Shown here: positions 1-7,768 of the stretch, one piece after another
How positions within the stretch are numbered: the first letter of the stretch is position 1
Layout of the letters: every line of letters begins with the position of its first letter
NCBI GenBank assembly: GCA_002696735.1
Contig: NZSL01000012.1
Location: 147,216-197,015, forward strand
DNA length: 49,800 nt
Direction of reading: 5' to 3'
From: Methylophaga sp.
GTDB lineage: Bacteria; Pseudomonadota; Gammaproteobacteria; Nitrosococcales; Methylophagaceae
Position numbers and translations under genes: made by a program
The notes under the pieces: generated by a model
Told to the model about the DNA's origin: nothing
Databases searched by the model: none
Seen by the model: the letters and a program-made list of their open reading frames with translations, nothing else

Positions 1-353
1 AGCGTTTGTATCCCCAGTTGCTGCAGTTGCCTATTTAAGCTTTGTTGACGTTCCAGCAGGATAACTATATCGGCCTTCAAGCGAACAATCTGCTCCAGAT
101 TGGGATCCAGATAACCACCAACTTTGGGCAGTTTTTTCACTTGATTGGGGTATTGACAGTAGTCGGTTACCGCTACGACTTTATCACCCGCATCCAGTGC
201 AAACAGCGTTTCAGTAATGCTGGGAGCAAGACTGATGACCCGCTGAGGAGAGGATATTTCCGACCCATTAGTTTCCAACTGCGGTTTTTCAGGCTGCAGC
301 CAGACGAAAATAAATATCGCAATAAACAGCAGAATCGGCCAAAAACGTGCCAT
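1..353 (-). CDS. BtuF-like periplasmic metal/cobalamin-binding protein, N-terminal part
   Basis: Partial gene that runs off the left edge; 117 codons are visible. The start ATG at 353 has an AGGAAAG ribosome site just upstream. The product begins with a short basic stretch and a hydrophobic segment (about residues 3-19), a signal peptide or anchor. Then comes the start of a helical-backbone metal receptor (TroA/BtuF) domain, with motifs RVISLAPSITETLFAL and VGGYLDPNLEQIVRLKAD that are typical of cobalamin, haem or siderophore binding proteins of ABC importers. In the family it captures a corrinoid or metal chelate in the periplasm. No permease or ATPase gene is visible here, so the substrate is unknown. 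It is transcribed divergently from the HPRT gene. Confidence 0.8.
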   Translation of the reverse strand, partial: MARFWPILLFIAIFIFVWLQPEKPQLETNGSEISSPQRVISLAPSITETLFALDAGDKVVAVTDYCQYPNQVKKLPKVGGYLDPNLEQIVRLKADIVILLERQQSLNRQLQQLGIQT

Positions 354-419
354 TTTGGCTTTCCTGTAATCAAAACAGCCTATTATACTGCCTGATGTTA
401 ATAGCGATAGGTGAAGTAA

Positions 420-956
420 ATGAAGCAGATAATGCCCGATGCAGAGTGTTTATTTACTCTGCAGGTGATTGATGAAAGTCTTGAACAACTGGCCATGCAG
501 TTGAACAGGGATTATCTCGACAAAAATCCTGTGCTGCTTTGCGTAATGAACGGTGCGGTGATGACCATGGGGCATTTATTACCGAAACTGCAGTTTACGC
601 TTGAAACAGACTATATTCATGCGACACGTTACGGTGATAAAACAGTGGGCGGCGAACTGAATTGGCGGGCCAAGCCTAATATTGATCTCAATAACAGGCA
701 TGTGTTGTTAGTGGATGATATTTACGATGAGGGCATTACCTTAGCTGCCTTGCGTAACTTTTGTCAGCAGGCTGGCGCGACTTCTGTAAAAGCAGTGGTA
801 TTGGCAGATAAACAACACAGCAATAAATATGGCGTTCAACCGGAATATATTGGCTTACAAATTCCTGATCGCTATGTTTTCGGTTTCGGTATGGATTACA
901 AAGGCTATTTACGTAATGCGCCTGGCATCTTTGCCGTCAAGGAGAATGCATCATGA
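420..956 (+). CDS. Hypoxanthine-guanine phosphoribosyltransferase
   Basis: 178 aa type I phosphoribosyltransferase that joins a 6-oxopurine base to PRPP. The PRPP-binding signature VLLVDDIYDEGITL is at about residues 95-108, and an upstream VMNGAVMTMGHLL segment (about 42-54) forms the usual N-terminal loop. The start at 420 has AGGTGAAG a few bases upstream. The stop overlaps the start of the next gene (ATGA), so the two are very likely translationally coupled. The neighbour makes free hypoxanthine from methylthioinosine, which this enzyme could return to IMP. Family assignment is firm. Hypoxanthine preference is inferred from context. Confidence 0.88.
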   Translation: MKQIMPDAECLFTLQVIDESLEQLAMQLNRDYLDKNPVLLCVMNGAVMTMGHLLPKLQFTLETDYIHATRYGDKTVGGELNWRAKPNIDLNNRHVLLVDDIYDEGITLAALRNFCQQAGATSVKAVVLADKQHSNKYGVQPEYIGLQIPDRYVFGFGMDYKGYLRNAPGIFAVKENAS

Positions 957-1687
957 TTGGATTAATTGGAGGCAGTGGGTTAAGCCAGCTGGAGGGATTG
1001 GTCCTGGAACAGCAAATGCAGCGGGAAACGCCTTTTGGAGAGCCTTCCGCACCATTAATGATTGGTCGTTATGCCAACAAAACGGTGGCTTTTCTGCCCA
1101 GACATGGCGAACATCATACGATTCCACCACATCTAATTAATTATCGGGCGAATATCTGGGCGTTTCATCAGTTAGGGGTAGAACAAATACTTGCTGTTGC
1201 TTCGGTGGGTGGTATTACGGAGCCCTATATGCCGGGAACAATCGCATTACCAGACCAGTTGATTGATTACAGTTGGGGGCGGGATTCCAGTTTTGCCAGT
1301 GAGGATTTTTCAGCCGATAAGCATATTGATTTTACCTACCCATTTGATGAAACACTGCGTCAGCAAATACTGCTTGCGGCTAATAGTGAAGAAATGACAG
1401 TTATCGATGGCGGAACTTATGCGGTAACACAGGGACCGAGACTGGAAACAGCGGCAGAGATCCAGAGATTAAAAAATGATGGTGCTGACATGGTGGGCAT
1501 GACCGCCATGCCAGAAGCAGCGCTGGCACGGGAATTAAATATTGCCTATGCCAGCATTGCTGTTGTGGCTAATCAGGCCGCTGGTTTAAGTTCACACCCA
1601 CTGACGATAGAAGCCATACTGGATACCATGGAAGAGTCGATGGGGCAGGTAAGGCGATTATTGAAAGGTGTTATTCCGCTGTTGTAG
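953..1687 (+). CDS. S-methyl-5'-thioinosine phosphorylase (MTAP/PNP family)
   Basis: 244 aa purine nucleoside phosphorylase of the MTAP family. Family motifs include IGLIGGSGL (2-10), the phosphate-binding RHGEHHTIPPH (50-60), TQGPRLET (159-166) and MVGMTAMPEA (180-189). In true methylthioadenosine phosphorylases the base-recognition loop carries Asp residues; here it reads VVANQAAG (204-211) with Asn. That fits recognition of a 6-oxopurine, as in the methylthioinosine phosphorylase known from Pseudomonas. The expected reaction is methylthioinosine plus phosphate to hypoxanthine plus methylthioribose-1-phosphate. It overlaps the HPRT stop by four bases, and its 3' end overlaps the convergent csiV-like gene by 17 bases. 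No MTA deaminase gene is visible nearby. Confidence 0.83.
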   Translation: MIGLIGGSGLSQLEGLVLEQQMQRETPFGEPSAPLMIGRYANKTVAFLPRHGEHHTIPPHLINYRANIWAFHQLGVEQILAVASVGGITEPYMPGTIALPDQLIDYSWGRDSSFASEDFSADKHIDFTYPFDETLRQQILLAANSEEMTVIDGGTYAVTQGPRLETAAEIQRLKNDGADMVGMTAMPEAALARELNIAYASIAVVANQAAGLSSHPLTIEAILDTMEESMGQVRRLLKGVIPLL

Positions 1688-2306
1688 CTTCACCTTCAGA
1701 CGGCAGGGAATAGGTTTCTGGCTCGGTCATATTGCTGAGCACTTGATCCGGTGTTGCTACCGGTATCAGTTGCAGAATAGCGCCAAACCGCGGGTGATCG
1801 AAATAATGCACCTGCTTGCTACGGATACGGCGCAATTCCACTAAACGTGGTTGATGCAAAGTATGATATGAATCACTTTCCACTGAGCGCACACCATCCT
1901 GTAACCATAGATCCAGGCTCGCGTGTAAATAGGTAGCGATATGAAAACGTACTTGTCCTTGAACCCGATCAGAGTCTATCGCCACAGCTTGTGCCCGACT
2001 GCGACTGCCAACAGCCTGTTGCCAGGTTTGATGGCTGATGACCCGATAACCGGCTGAATTACGCAGCCGTTGTGAAATATCTGTCAGGTTTTTATTACCG
2101 GCTGGCTGAATGACTTTGTTGGCCATTCCCACTTTCAGAGGGGCAGGGTCTTGCAAGGTAAACACCGGCGACTGTTCGTTATCGGATGGATTGAGTACTT
2201 CAAAAACGATCAGTTCAACGTGATACCACTGTTGAGCATGTGCTAAGGCTCCAAAACTCATTAAAGCGACAAAAAGCAGGCTACGAATTAGACTCAAAGA
2301 TTTCAT
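1671..2306 (-). CDS. CsiV-like periplasmic protein
   Basis: 211 aa when started at the ATG at 2306, which opens a clear signal peptide (basic start, hydrophobic run, cleavage after about residue 24, AHA). The mature N-terminus has WYHVELIVFE, the hallmark of the CsiV family, followed by a beta-rich region. In Vibrio, CsiV is a small periplasmic partner of a D-amino-acid-regulated cell wall process; other members are uncharacterised. A longer reading from 2366 is possible, but its extra 20 residues precede the signal peptide and enter the intergenic region. The 3' end overlaps the convergent phosphorylase gene. Function is by family only. Confidence 0.7.
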   Translation of the reverse strand: MKSLSLIRSLLFVALMSFGALAHAQQWYHVELIVFEVLNPSDNEQSPVFTLQDPAPLKVGMANKVIQPAGNKNLTDISQRLRNSAGYRVISHQTWQQAVGSRSRAQAVAIDSDRVQGQVRFHIATYLHASLDLWLQDGVRSVESDSYHTLHQPRLVELRRIRSKQVHYFDHPRFGAILQLIPVATPDQVLSNMTEPETYSLPSEGEATTAE

Positions 2307-2373
2307 ATAAAACGGTTCCGAATGATCATGTTGTCTATTGTCTAACGCTGACCCCAAAATGTCCAAGATCTAA

Positions 2374-2461
2374 GGGCTTATTGATTGTTCATAGCCACCA
2401 CTGCTGATGGCAAATCTAGTCCCAGCTCTTTGGGGTGTGGCTATGAACAATCAATCGGCCC
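2374..2461. repeat. Long inverted repeat between divergent genes
   Basis: Two arms, 2380-2398 and 2437-2455, are exact reverse complements over 19 bases. After a two-base mismatch each arm extends by four more paired bases (GGGC/GCCC at the outer ends). The 38-base loop contains a smaller CCCA/TGGG hairpin. Both flanking genes point away from the element, so it is not at either gene's 3' end and is unlikely to be a simple terminator. It could be a mobile palindromic element (REP or MITE type), a regulatory cruciform, or a structured RNA. No second copy was noticed in the window. Confidence 0.8.
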
Positions 2462-2521
2462 TAATAATTCTCTTTGCTGGTATCATCCAGTGAACATTAA
2501 AAGTCGCAATGGAGCAGAGTA

Positions 2522-3445
2522 ATGGAAGGTTTTTCGCTATTTGTTATCGTGGTGCTGGTACTGGCCATTGTCCTTGTTTTAATGGGCGTCAAGTCAGTAG
2601 ACCAGGGCTGGGAATATACGGTCGAACGGTTTGGCCGCTATACCAAAACTTTGCGTCCAGGTTTGAATCTGATTGTACCGGTGATTGATAAGGTTGGCGC
2701 ACGCATCAACATGATGGAACAGGTTTTGGATGTTCCTTCTCAGGGTATTATCACCAAGGATAATGCGATGGTACGCGTTGATGGTGTGGTGTTTTATCAG
2801 GTGATCCATGCTGCAAAAGCAGCCTATGAAGTCAGTGGTCTGGATAATGCCATTCTGAATTTAACCATGACCAATGTGCGGACAGTGATGGGGTCAATGG
2901 ATTTGGATGAGTTGCTATCCAAACGTGATGAAATCAATACACGCCTGCTAACAGTTGTCGATGATGCAACAACCCCATGGGGCATAAAAGTTACCCGGAT
3001 TGAAATTAAGGATATCGAACCACCTGCTGATCTGATTGAGGCCATGGGCCGTCAGATGAAAGCGGAGCGGATTAAGCGTGCCAATATTCTCGAAGCTGAA
3101 GGACATCGTCAATCTGAAATTTTGCGGGCAGAGGGTGAGAAACAGGCTGCAGTACTGGATGCTGAAGGTCGTCGTGAAGCGGCTTTTCGAGATGCGGAAG
3201 CACGTGAGCGCCTGGCAGAGGCAGAAGCCAAAGCTACTACCATGGTTTCTGAAGCGATTGCTCAGGGTGATGTGCAGGCAGTAAACTATTTCGTTGCCCA
3301 AAAATATATTGAAGCGCTTAAAGACATGGCCAGTGCCGATAATCACAAAATCATTATGATGCCGCTGGAAGCTGGAAGTGTTATCGGTTCACTGGCAGGT
3401 ATTACCGAACTGGCTAAAGAAGCCTTCGTACGTAAAGAGAACTGA
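2522..3445 (+). CDS. qmcA: SPFH/Band 7 membrane protein (QmcA/stomatin-like)
   Basis: 307 aa. A single N-terminal membrane segment (about residues 4-22) is followed by the SPFH domain (about 25-190; signature VDQGWEYTVERFGRYTKTL and later TPWGIKVTRIEIKDI). A long Ala/Glu/Arg-rich coiled coil (about 190-240) and a conserved tail follow. This is the length and layout of E. coli QmcA (YbbK). Such proteins form oligomeric membrane-microdomain scaffolds and often modulate membrane proteases. GGAG lies upstream of the start. The next gene is nfeD, one base after the stop, the standard SPFH-NfeD operon. Confidence 0.9.
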   Translation: MEGFSLFVIVVLVLAIVLVLMGVKSVDQGWEYTVERFGRYTKTLRPGLNLIVPVIDKVGARINMMEQVLDVPSQGIITKDNAMVRVDGVVFYQVIHAAKAAYEVSGLDNAILNLTMTNVRTVMGSMDLDELLSKRDEINTRLLTVVDDATTPWGIKVTRIEIKDIEPPADLIEAMGRQMKAERIKRANILEAEGHRQSEILRAEGEKQAAVLDAEGRREAAFRDAEARERLAEAEAKATTMVSEAIAQGDVQAVNYFVAQKYIEALKDMASADNHKIIMMPLEAGSVIGSLAGITELAKEAFVRKEN

Positions 3446-3446
3446 T

Positions 3447-3887
3447 ATGCCTTTCATTATCGACTTCTGGCACTGGTGGGTATTAGCGGTAGTGTTGATT
3501 ACACTGGAAATTATTCTGCCCAGTTTTTTTGCTTTGTGGCTGGGAATCGCGGCCTTTCTCACCGGTCTGGTGTTGCTGCTGTTTCCTGAGATTAACTGGC
3601 AGTTTCAATGGTTGATGTTTGCGATATTGTCGGTCCTCAGTATTGTGTTGTGGCGCCGCTATTACACTAAACATCCCATCGCCACGGATGAACCTTTATT
3701 AAACCGGCGCGGCGAACAACATGTTGGCCGTATTATCACCTTGACTAACCCTATTGTGAATGGACAGGGGAAAGTCATTCTCGACGATTCAACCTGGAAA
3801 GTGCACGGGCCCGATTGTCCTACGGGAACTCGAGTCCAGGTCACAGCGGTGGATAACGTCATTCTCAAAGTTGAAATTATTGGTTAA
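3447..3887 (+). CDS. NfeD family membrane protein (YbbJ-like)
   Basis: 146 aa starting at the ATG at 3447, directly after the qmcA stop. The N-terminal half holds two to three hydrophobic segments (about residues 8-27, 30-46 and 52-66). The C-terminal half (about 80-146) is a soluble OB-fold with the NfeD pattern GRIITLTNPIVNGQGKVILD and a WKV motif. NfeD proteins pair with stomatin-like partners and are thought to act in membrane quality control. A reading that starts inside qmcA (3378) gives a non-family N-terminus and was rejected. Confidence 0.87.
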   Translation: MPFIIDFWHWWVLAVVLITLEIILPSFFALWLGIAAFLTGLVLLLFPEINWQFQWLMFAILSVLSIVLWRRYYTKHPIATDEPLLNRRGEQHVGRIITLTNPIVNGQGKVILDDSTWKVHGPDCPTGTRVQVTAVDNVILKVEIIG

Positions 3888-3889
3888 CA

Positions 3890-4489
3890 ATGGCTTTAGT
3901 GATCGATTTGATGCGTCATGGAGAACCCCAGGGCGGAATGCGCTATCGTGGGCAACTGGATGATCCTTTAAGTGAGTTAGGGTGGAAGCAGATGCGCTGT
4001 GCAACTGAAAATAAACAGCCCTGGCAAAAAATAGTCAGTTCCACATTAATTCGTTGCGCTGATTTTGCCAAAGAACTTTCTGATAAACATGCAATTTCAT
4101 TGCAATGTGATGCGGGATTTATAGAAATCGGCTTTGGTGACTGGGAAGGTAAAACGGCCAATGAATTGGAGCAACAGAACAAAAAAGAGTTTTATGCCTT
4201 TTATGATGACCCGATAAATAACACACCAGCCAATGCCGAACCATTATTAGCGTTTCAGCGGCGTATTCAAAAAGCCTGGCAAACCCTGGTGCAATCGCAT
4301 ACCGATAATCATATTTTGCTGATTGCTCATGCAGGGGTTATTCGCGTTATTCTCGCCGAGGTGTTAGCGATGCCGCTTGAGGCAATGTTTCGCATTCAAG
4401 TGCCTTACGCCGCCATTAGTCGCGTTGTTATTCACAATGAAGGCCCAAGGCTTTACCCCCAGTTACAGTTTCATGCAGCAAGCTTATGA
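3890..4489 (+). CDS. Histidine phosphatase superfamily protein (CobC/PGM-like)
   Basis: 199 aa. The phosphohistidine motif LMRHGEP lies at residues 7-13, with the second catalytic His in LIAHAGVIR near 145. The conserved acid region is FGDWEGKTANELE, close to alpha-ribazole phosphatases (CobC) and cofactor-dependent phosphoglycerate mutase-like enzymes. It starts two bases after nfeD and overlaps roxA by four bases. The substrate cannot be read from sequence. CobC-like similarity is suggestive because a BtuF-like gene lies nearby, but no cobalamin biosynthesis genes are seen here. Confidence 0.8.
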   Translation: MALVIDLMRHGEPQGGMRYRGQLDDPLSELGWKQMRCATENKQPWQKIVSSTLIRCADFAKELSDKHAISLQCDAGFIEIGFGDWEGKTANELEQQNKKEFYAFYDDPINNTPANAEPLLAFQRRIQKAWQTLVQSHTDNHILLIAHAGVIRVILAEVLAMPLEAMFRIQVPYAAISRVVIHNEGPRLYPQLQFHAASL

Positions 4490-5664
4490 CAGCGTTTTTT
4501 AATACCGGTTTGACTCAGCAGCAGTTTCTCGATGAATACTGGCAAAAGAAACCGTTAGTGATTCGTCAGGCATTTCCGCTGCCCGTCAGTGATCTGACGC
4601 AAGAGGATTTAGCGGCGTTTGCAGGTGAAATAGAAATCGAATCACGCTTGATTCAAGAGTTTGGTGAGAGGCCCTGGCAGCTGCAACATGGTCCTTTTGA
4701 TGAAGATGATTTTGCCGCTTTACCGGAAACTCACTGGACGTTACTGGTCCAGGATATGGATAAACATTATCCACCGTTACAGAAGCTGTTAATAGCCTTT
4801 GATTTTATTGCCGACTGGCGTCGGGATGATGTAATGATTAGTTACGCACCGGAGGGCGGTTCAGTTGGACCGCATACCGATAGCTACGATGTATTTTTAC
4901 TGCAGGCGCAGGGAACCAGACATTGGCAGATCAGTGATAAACCGTTAGCCAATGCAGTTTTCAGAGATGATGCCGATTTACGTATATTGCAGCAGTTTTC
5001 AGCGGATCAGCAATGGGATTTGCATCCTGGAGATATGCTCTATTTACCACCGCACTATGCTCATCATGGAGTGGCATTAAATCCATGCCTGACGTTTTCA
5101 GTAGGTTTTAGGGCCCCATCACAGTTACAGTTGCTCGATGCCTTCAGTCATACACTGCAAGAGCAGGATATTGCAGAACAACTTTATGCTGATGCCGATA
5201 TAAGCACAGTGTCTTCCTCAACGGAAATTGATGACAGTGCAGTAAAGCGGTTTCAGGATTTATTGCTGAAAACCATCAATGAAAACTCTGGCTTTATGGC
5301 TTTAGCGGCAGGGCGCCTGGTCACGGAAACCAAATCGACCTTACAGGAGCTGGCCGACGAATTTATCACCGATAAACCGACGCTGGTGGAACTGGATGGA
5401 CGGTTTAACAACGGCGAGTATTTGCAACGCAATGGGTATTTGCGCTTTGCCTGGCATAATGATGCTGCTACGGCATATTTATTTGTTGCTGGTGAAGCTT
5501 ATTTTGTTGAGTTGGCTGCAGCGGAAACGCTGTCATGGCTAACCACCAAATCTCAACTCGACCAAAAGGACTGGCAGCAATTACGCAAATACCCAGCATT
5601 ATCTGATGTCTGTTGCGAATTGGTTGCAGAAGGTGCTTTCTATTGGCCGAAAGATTTTATTTAA
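4486..5664 (+). CDS. roxA: Ribosomal protein L16 arginine hydroxylase (RoxA/YcfD family)
   Basis: 392 aa JmjC/cupin 2-oxoglutarate- and Fe(II)-dependent oxygenase. The iron triad is visible: PHTD gives H130 and D132 in the first strand pair, and YLPPHYAHHG supplies the distal His (H193 by alignment with YcfD). The C-terminal third is the dimerisation and winged-helix region expected of this family, and the length equals the E. coli protein. YcfD hydroxylates an arginine of ribosomal protein L16. It overlaps the upstream phosphatase gene (ATGA) and converges on the zinc-ribbon gene with three bases between them. Confidence 0.9.
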   Translation: MTAFFNTGLTQQQFLDEYWQKKPLVIRQAFPLPVSDLTQEDLAAFAGEIEIESRLIQEFGERPWQLQHGPFDEDDFAALPETHWTLLVQDMDKHYPPLQKLLIAFDFIADWRRDDVMISYAPEGGSVGPHTDSYDVFLLQAQGTRHWQISDKPLANAVFRDDADLRILQQFSADQQWDLHPGDMLYLPPHYAHHGVALNPCLTFSVGFRAPSQLQLLDAFSHTLQEQDIAEQLYADADISTVSSSTEIDDSAVKRFQDLLLKTINENSGFMALAAGRLVTETKSTLQELADEFITDKPTLVELDGRFNNGEYLQRNGYLRFAWHNDAATAYLFVAGEAYFVELAAAETLSWLTTKSQLDQKDWQQLRKYPALSDVCCELVAEGAFYWPKDFI

Positions 5665-5667
5665 AGC

Positions 5668-6180
5668 TTATTTTGAATAGCGCCTGAATTCCGTGTGGTG
5701 ACACTTCGGACAAGGAGGGATTCGACCTGTTTTCTTGAAGTGCATTTGTGTACCGCATGAATCACAGAATAAAGTGCCTATACCGGTAATTTCTCCAGTG
5801 TGATATTGCTGTGCCATTTGCGCCTGACTGGCCAGCTGGCCGAGCTCAAGGCGGGTGCGGTCTGCGACAGAGGCAAATAATTCATATAGTCGCGCTTCAA
5901 CGAGCTGCAAATCAAAATTAAACCAGGTGGAAAATTCCTTGCCTGTTGTTTCCAGATATTCCGCAGCATCATGTAAATCGCGCTCAACATAATAGGCAAT
6001 TTTGTCGGCTTCTTCTGCGGTGACTTCCCGTAACTCTATAGCGCGTAATTTTGCCAGTTCAATGCGTTGTTTCAGGGTAGGAACAGCATTGGTTTCAGAT
6101 TCCTCAAAAAAATGCTGAATACGTTCCATCATTTTGTCATAGGCTGCTGTGAACTTTTCTTCGAAGTTATTTTCTGACAT
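5668..6180 (-). CDS. Zinc ribbon-containing protein (DUF1451, YbeL-like)
   Basis: 170 aa. An N-terminal acidic helical region (about residues 1-125) is followed by a zinc ribbon: LFCDSCGTQMHF with CxxC near 137-140 and PPCPKCHHTEF with CxxC near 155-158. This is the DUF1451/YbeL arrangement; the function is unknown in all members I recall. It starts 55 bases from the divergent dsbB gene and is convergent with roxA. Confidence 0.85.
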   Translation of the reverse strand: MSENNFEEKFTAAYDKMMERIQHFFEESETNAVPTLKQRIELAKLRAIELREVTAEEADKIAYYVERDLHDAAEYLETTGKEFSTWFNFDLQLVEARLYELFASVADRTRLELGQLASQAQMAQQYHTGEITGIGTLFCDSCGTQMHFKKTGRIPPCPKCHHTEFRRYSK

Positions 6181-6250
6181 GACTTAACCCTTTATCTGAT
6201 GCGGTTTTTAGGTTAACTTAGCACAAATTAATCCAATGGAGGAAACCGTT

Positions 6251-6736
6251 TTGATCACCACACGCAAGCTATTGTTTGGCGGATTTTTATTTTGTTTCAG
6301 CTTATTTGTGGCTGCTCTCTATATGCAGCATGTAATGGAATTGGAGCCTTGTCCGCTGTGCATTTTGCAACGTGTATTGGTAATGGTTACCGGGATATTT
6401 TTTCTGATAGCAGCGATACATAATCCTGCCAAAACAGGTACTAAAATTTATGCGGGTCTGATTGGTTTAACGGCATTACTCGGTGCGGCCGTTTCAGCAC
6501 GACATGTCTGGTTGCAGAGTTTGCCTGCCGATCAGGTACCCAGTTGCGGCCCCGGAATGGGTTTTATTATGGAAAACTTTCCATTGACCGATGCGTTGTC
6601 CATGGTGCTGAGCGGTTCAGGAGAATGTGCGGAAGTATCCTGGACATTTCTGACCCTCAGTATACCTGCCTGGACGTTGCTGACCTTTGTGGGGATGTTA
6701 GGTTTGGCAATTGCAGCTGCCTGGCGACAGCATTAA
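6251..6736 (+). CDS. dsbB: Disulfide bond formation protein B
   Basis: 161 aa inner membrane quinone reductase that reoxidises DsbA. Four membrane segments are visible. The quinone-side pair is CPLC (C34, C37) after the first helix, and the periplasmic pair is C99 (PSCGPGMGF) and C126 (GSGECAEVSW). Start choice: an ATG at 6236 is in frame, but its own bases are part of a GGAGGAAA ribosome site lying seven bases before TTG at 6251. The TTG is therefore the more likely start. No dsbA is seen in the window. Confidence 0.92.
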   Translation: MITTRKLLFGGFLFCFSLFVAALYMQHVMELEPCPLCILQRVLVMVTGIFFLIAAIHNPAKTGTKIYAGLIGLTALLGAAVSARHVWLQSLPADQVPSCGPGMGFIMENFPLTDALSMVLSGSGECAEVSWTFLTLSIPAWTLLTFVGMLGLAIAAAWRQH

Positions 6737-6750
6737 AAACGGAGTTTAAC

Positions 6751-6776
6751 AACAACTATTAGTGACAGCAGTTGTT
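6751..6776. terminator. Weak hairpin between convergent dsbB and infA
   Basis: Seven-base stem AACAACT/AGTTGTT with a 12-base loop, followed on the plus strand by ACTTTT. It sits in the only gap between two converging genes. The stem is AT-rich and the U tract short, so this is a tentative bidirectional terminator. Confidence 0.3.
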
Positions 6777-6787
6777 ACTTTTAGCGG

Positions 6788-7006
6788 TTAGCGGGCGCGA
6801 TAAACAATGCGGCCTTTGCTTAAATCGTACGGGGTCAGCTGCACAGTCACTTTATCTCCGGTCAGAATGCGGATGTAGTTTTTACGCATTTTTCCCGAAA
6901 TATGTGCTGTAACAACATGTCCATTTTCCAGTTCAACACGGAAAGTGGTATTGGGCATGGTGTCAATGACAGTGCCTTCGAATTCAATATGATCTTCTTT
7001 TGCCAT
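6788..7006 (-). CDS. infA: Translation initiation factor IF-1
   Basis: 72 aa, the exact family length, forming one S1/OB-fold domain. It begins [19 protein letters not shown] and ends with the typical [18 protein letters not shown]-1 occupies the ribosomal A site during initiation. It is the last gene of the aat-bpt-infA string, a gene order also seen in pseudomonads, with 48 bases between bpt and infA. Confidence 0.97.
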   Translation of the reverse strand: MAKEDHIEFEGTVIDTMPNTTFRVELENGHVVTAHISGKMRKNYIRILTGDKVTVQLTPYDLSKGRIVYRAR

Positions 7007-7054
7007 ACAGGTCTGATTTTACCTAACTATTAAAAGATCCATTTTGCCGTAATA

Positions 7055-7768
7055 TTACTGATTATTCAAAGCTTTTTTATCAAACTCGCGCCATTGGCCA
7101 TCAAATTGCTGTAATGCAGAGAAATGGCTCTTGTATCGCATTTTAGGACTATCACCAATCCAGTAGCCTAAATACAACCAGGATAAATTCTGTTGTTGCG
7201 CTAATTCAATCTGTTTGAGAATAGCAAGGGTACCTAAACTTCTGTCCGAATAATCAGGGTCAAAAAACGTATAGAACGCTGAAGCAGCGTCGTTTACAAA
7301 ATCGGTAATCGCTACAGCCAGCAGTTTTTCCGGTGTCCTGAATTCTATAAATGCCGTATCACTCCAACTGCTGGTGAGGAACTGAAGATAGGTGTCTTTG
7401 CTTGGATTATCCATTCCCCCGCCAGCATGGCGATGCGCCAGGTAGCGTTGATAAAGATCATAGTGTTCATCATCAAACACTGCGGGCCGGATGCTTAGAC
7501 TGACGTCATCATTTTTTTTCAGGCAGCGTCGTTGGCTGCGGCTAGGACGGAAATGGTTAACCGATATTCTGACCGGAACACAGGCATTGCATGATTGACA
7601 AAATGGACGATAAACATGTTCTCCACTGCGGCGGAATCCGTGCTGAATCAATTGGCTGTATAAGGCATTTGTCAGCGGCCGCATTGGGTCGGGATAAATA
7701 TTTCGCGCCTGCCGGTCTTCAAGATATGAGCAGGCATGCGGACGATCCTGGTAAAAATCAAGGCTCAT
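7055..7768 (-). CDS. bpt: Bacterial aspartate/glutamate leucyltransferase (N-degron pathway)
   Basis: 237 aa, started at the ATG at 7768, which overlaps the 3' end of aat by 11 bases. A longer reading to 7912 lies entirely inside aat and has no family match. The protein shows the ATE/Bpt hallmarks: CSYLEDRQARN near the N-terminus, CQSCNACVPVR with paired cysteines, HAGGGMD, and a GNAT-like C-terminal half (YLGYWIGDSPKMRYK). Bpt transfers leucine from Leu-tRNA to N-terminal Asp or Glu, making the protein a ClpS/ClpAP substrate. There is little ribosome-site sequence upstream, which fits translational coupling to aat. Confidence 0.93.
   Translation of the reverse strand: MSLDFYQDRPHACSYLEDRQARNIYPDPMRPLTNALYSQLIQHGFRRSGEHVYRPFCQSCNACVPVRISVNHFRPSRSQRRCLKKNDDVSLSIRPAVFDDEHYDLYQRYLAHRHAGGGMDNPSKDTYLQFLTSSWSDTAFIEFRTPEKLLAVAITDFVNDAASAFYTFFDPDYSDRSLGTLAILKQIELAQQQNLSWLYLGYWIGDSPKMRYKSHFSALQQFDGQWREFDKKALNNQ

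Noticed and set aside
42-395. Plus-strand open frame of 117 codons over the left edge
   Set aside because: It lies antisense to the BtuF-like gene, which has clear family motifs, a ribosome site and a signal segment; the plus-strand translation has no recognisable domain.
2948-3346. 132-codon minus-strand frame inside qmcA
   Set aside because: It is antisense to the SPFH gene, with no ribosome site and no recognisable motif.
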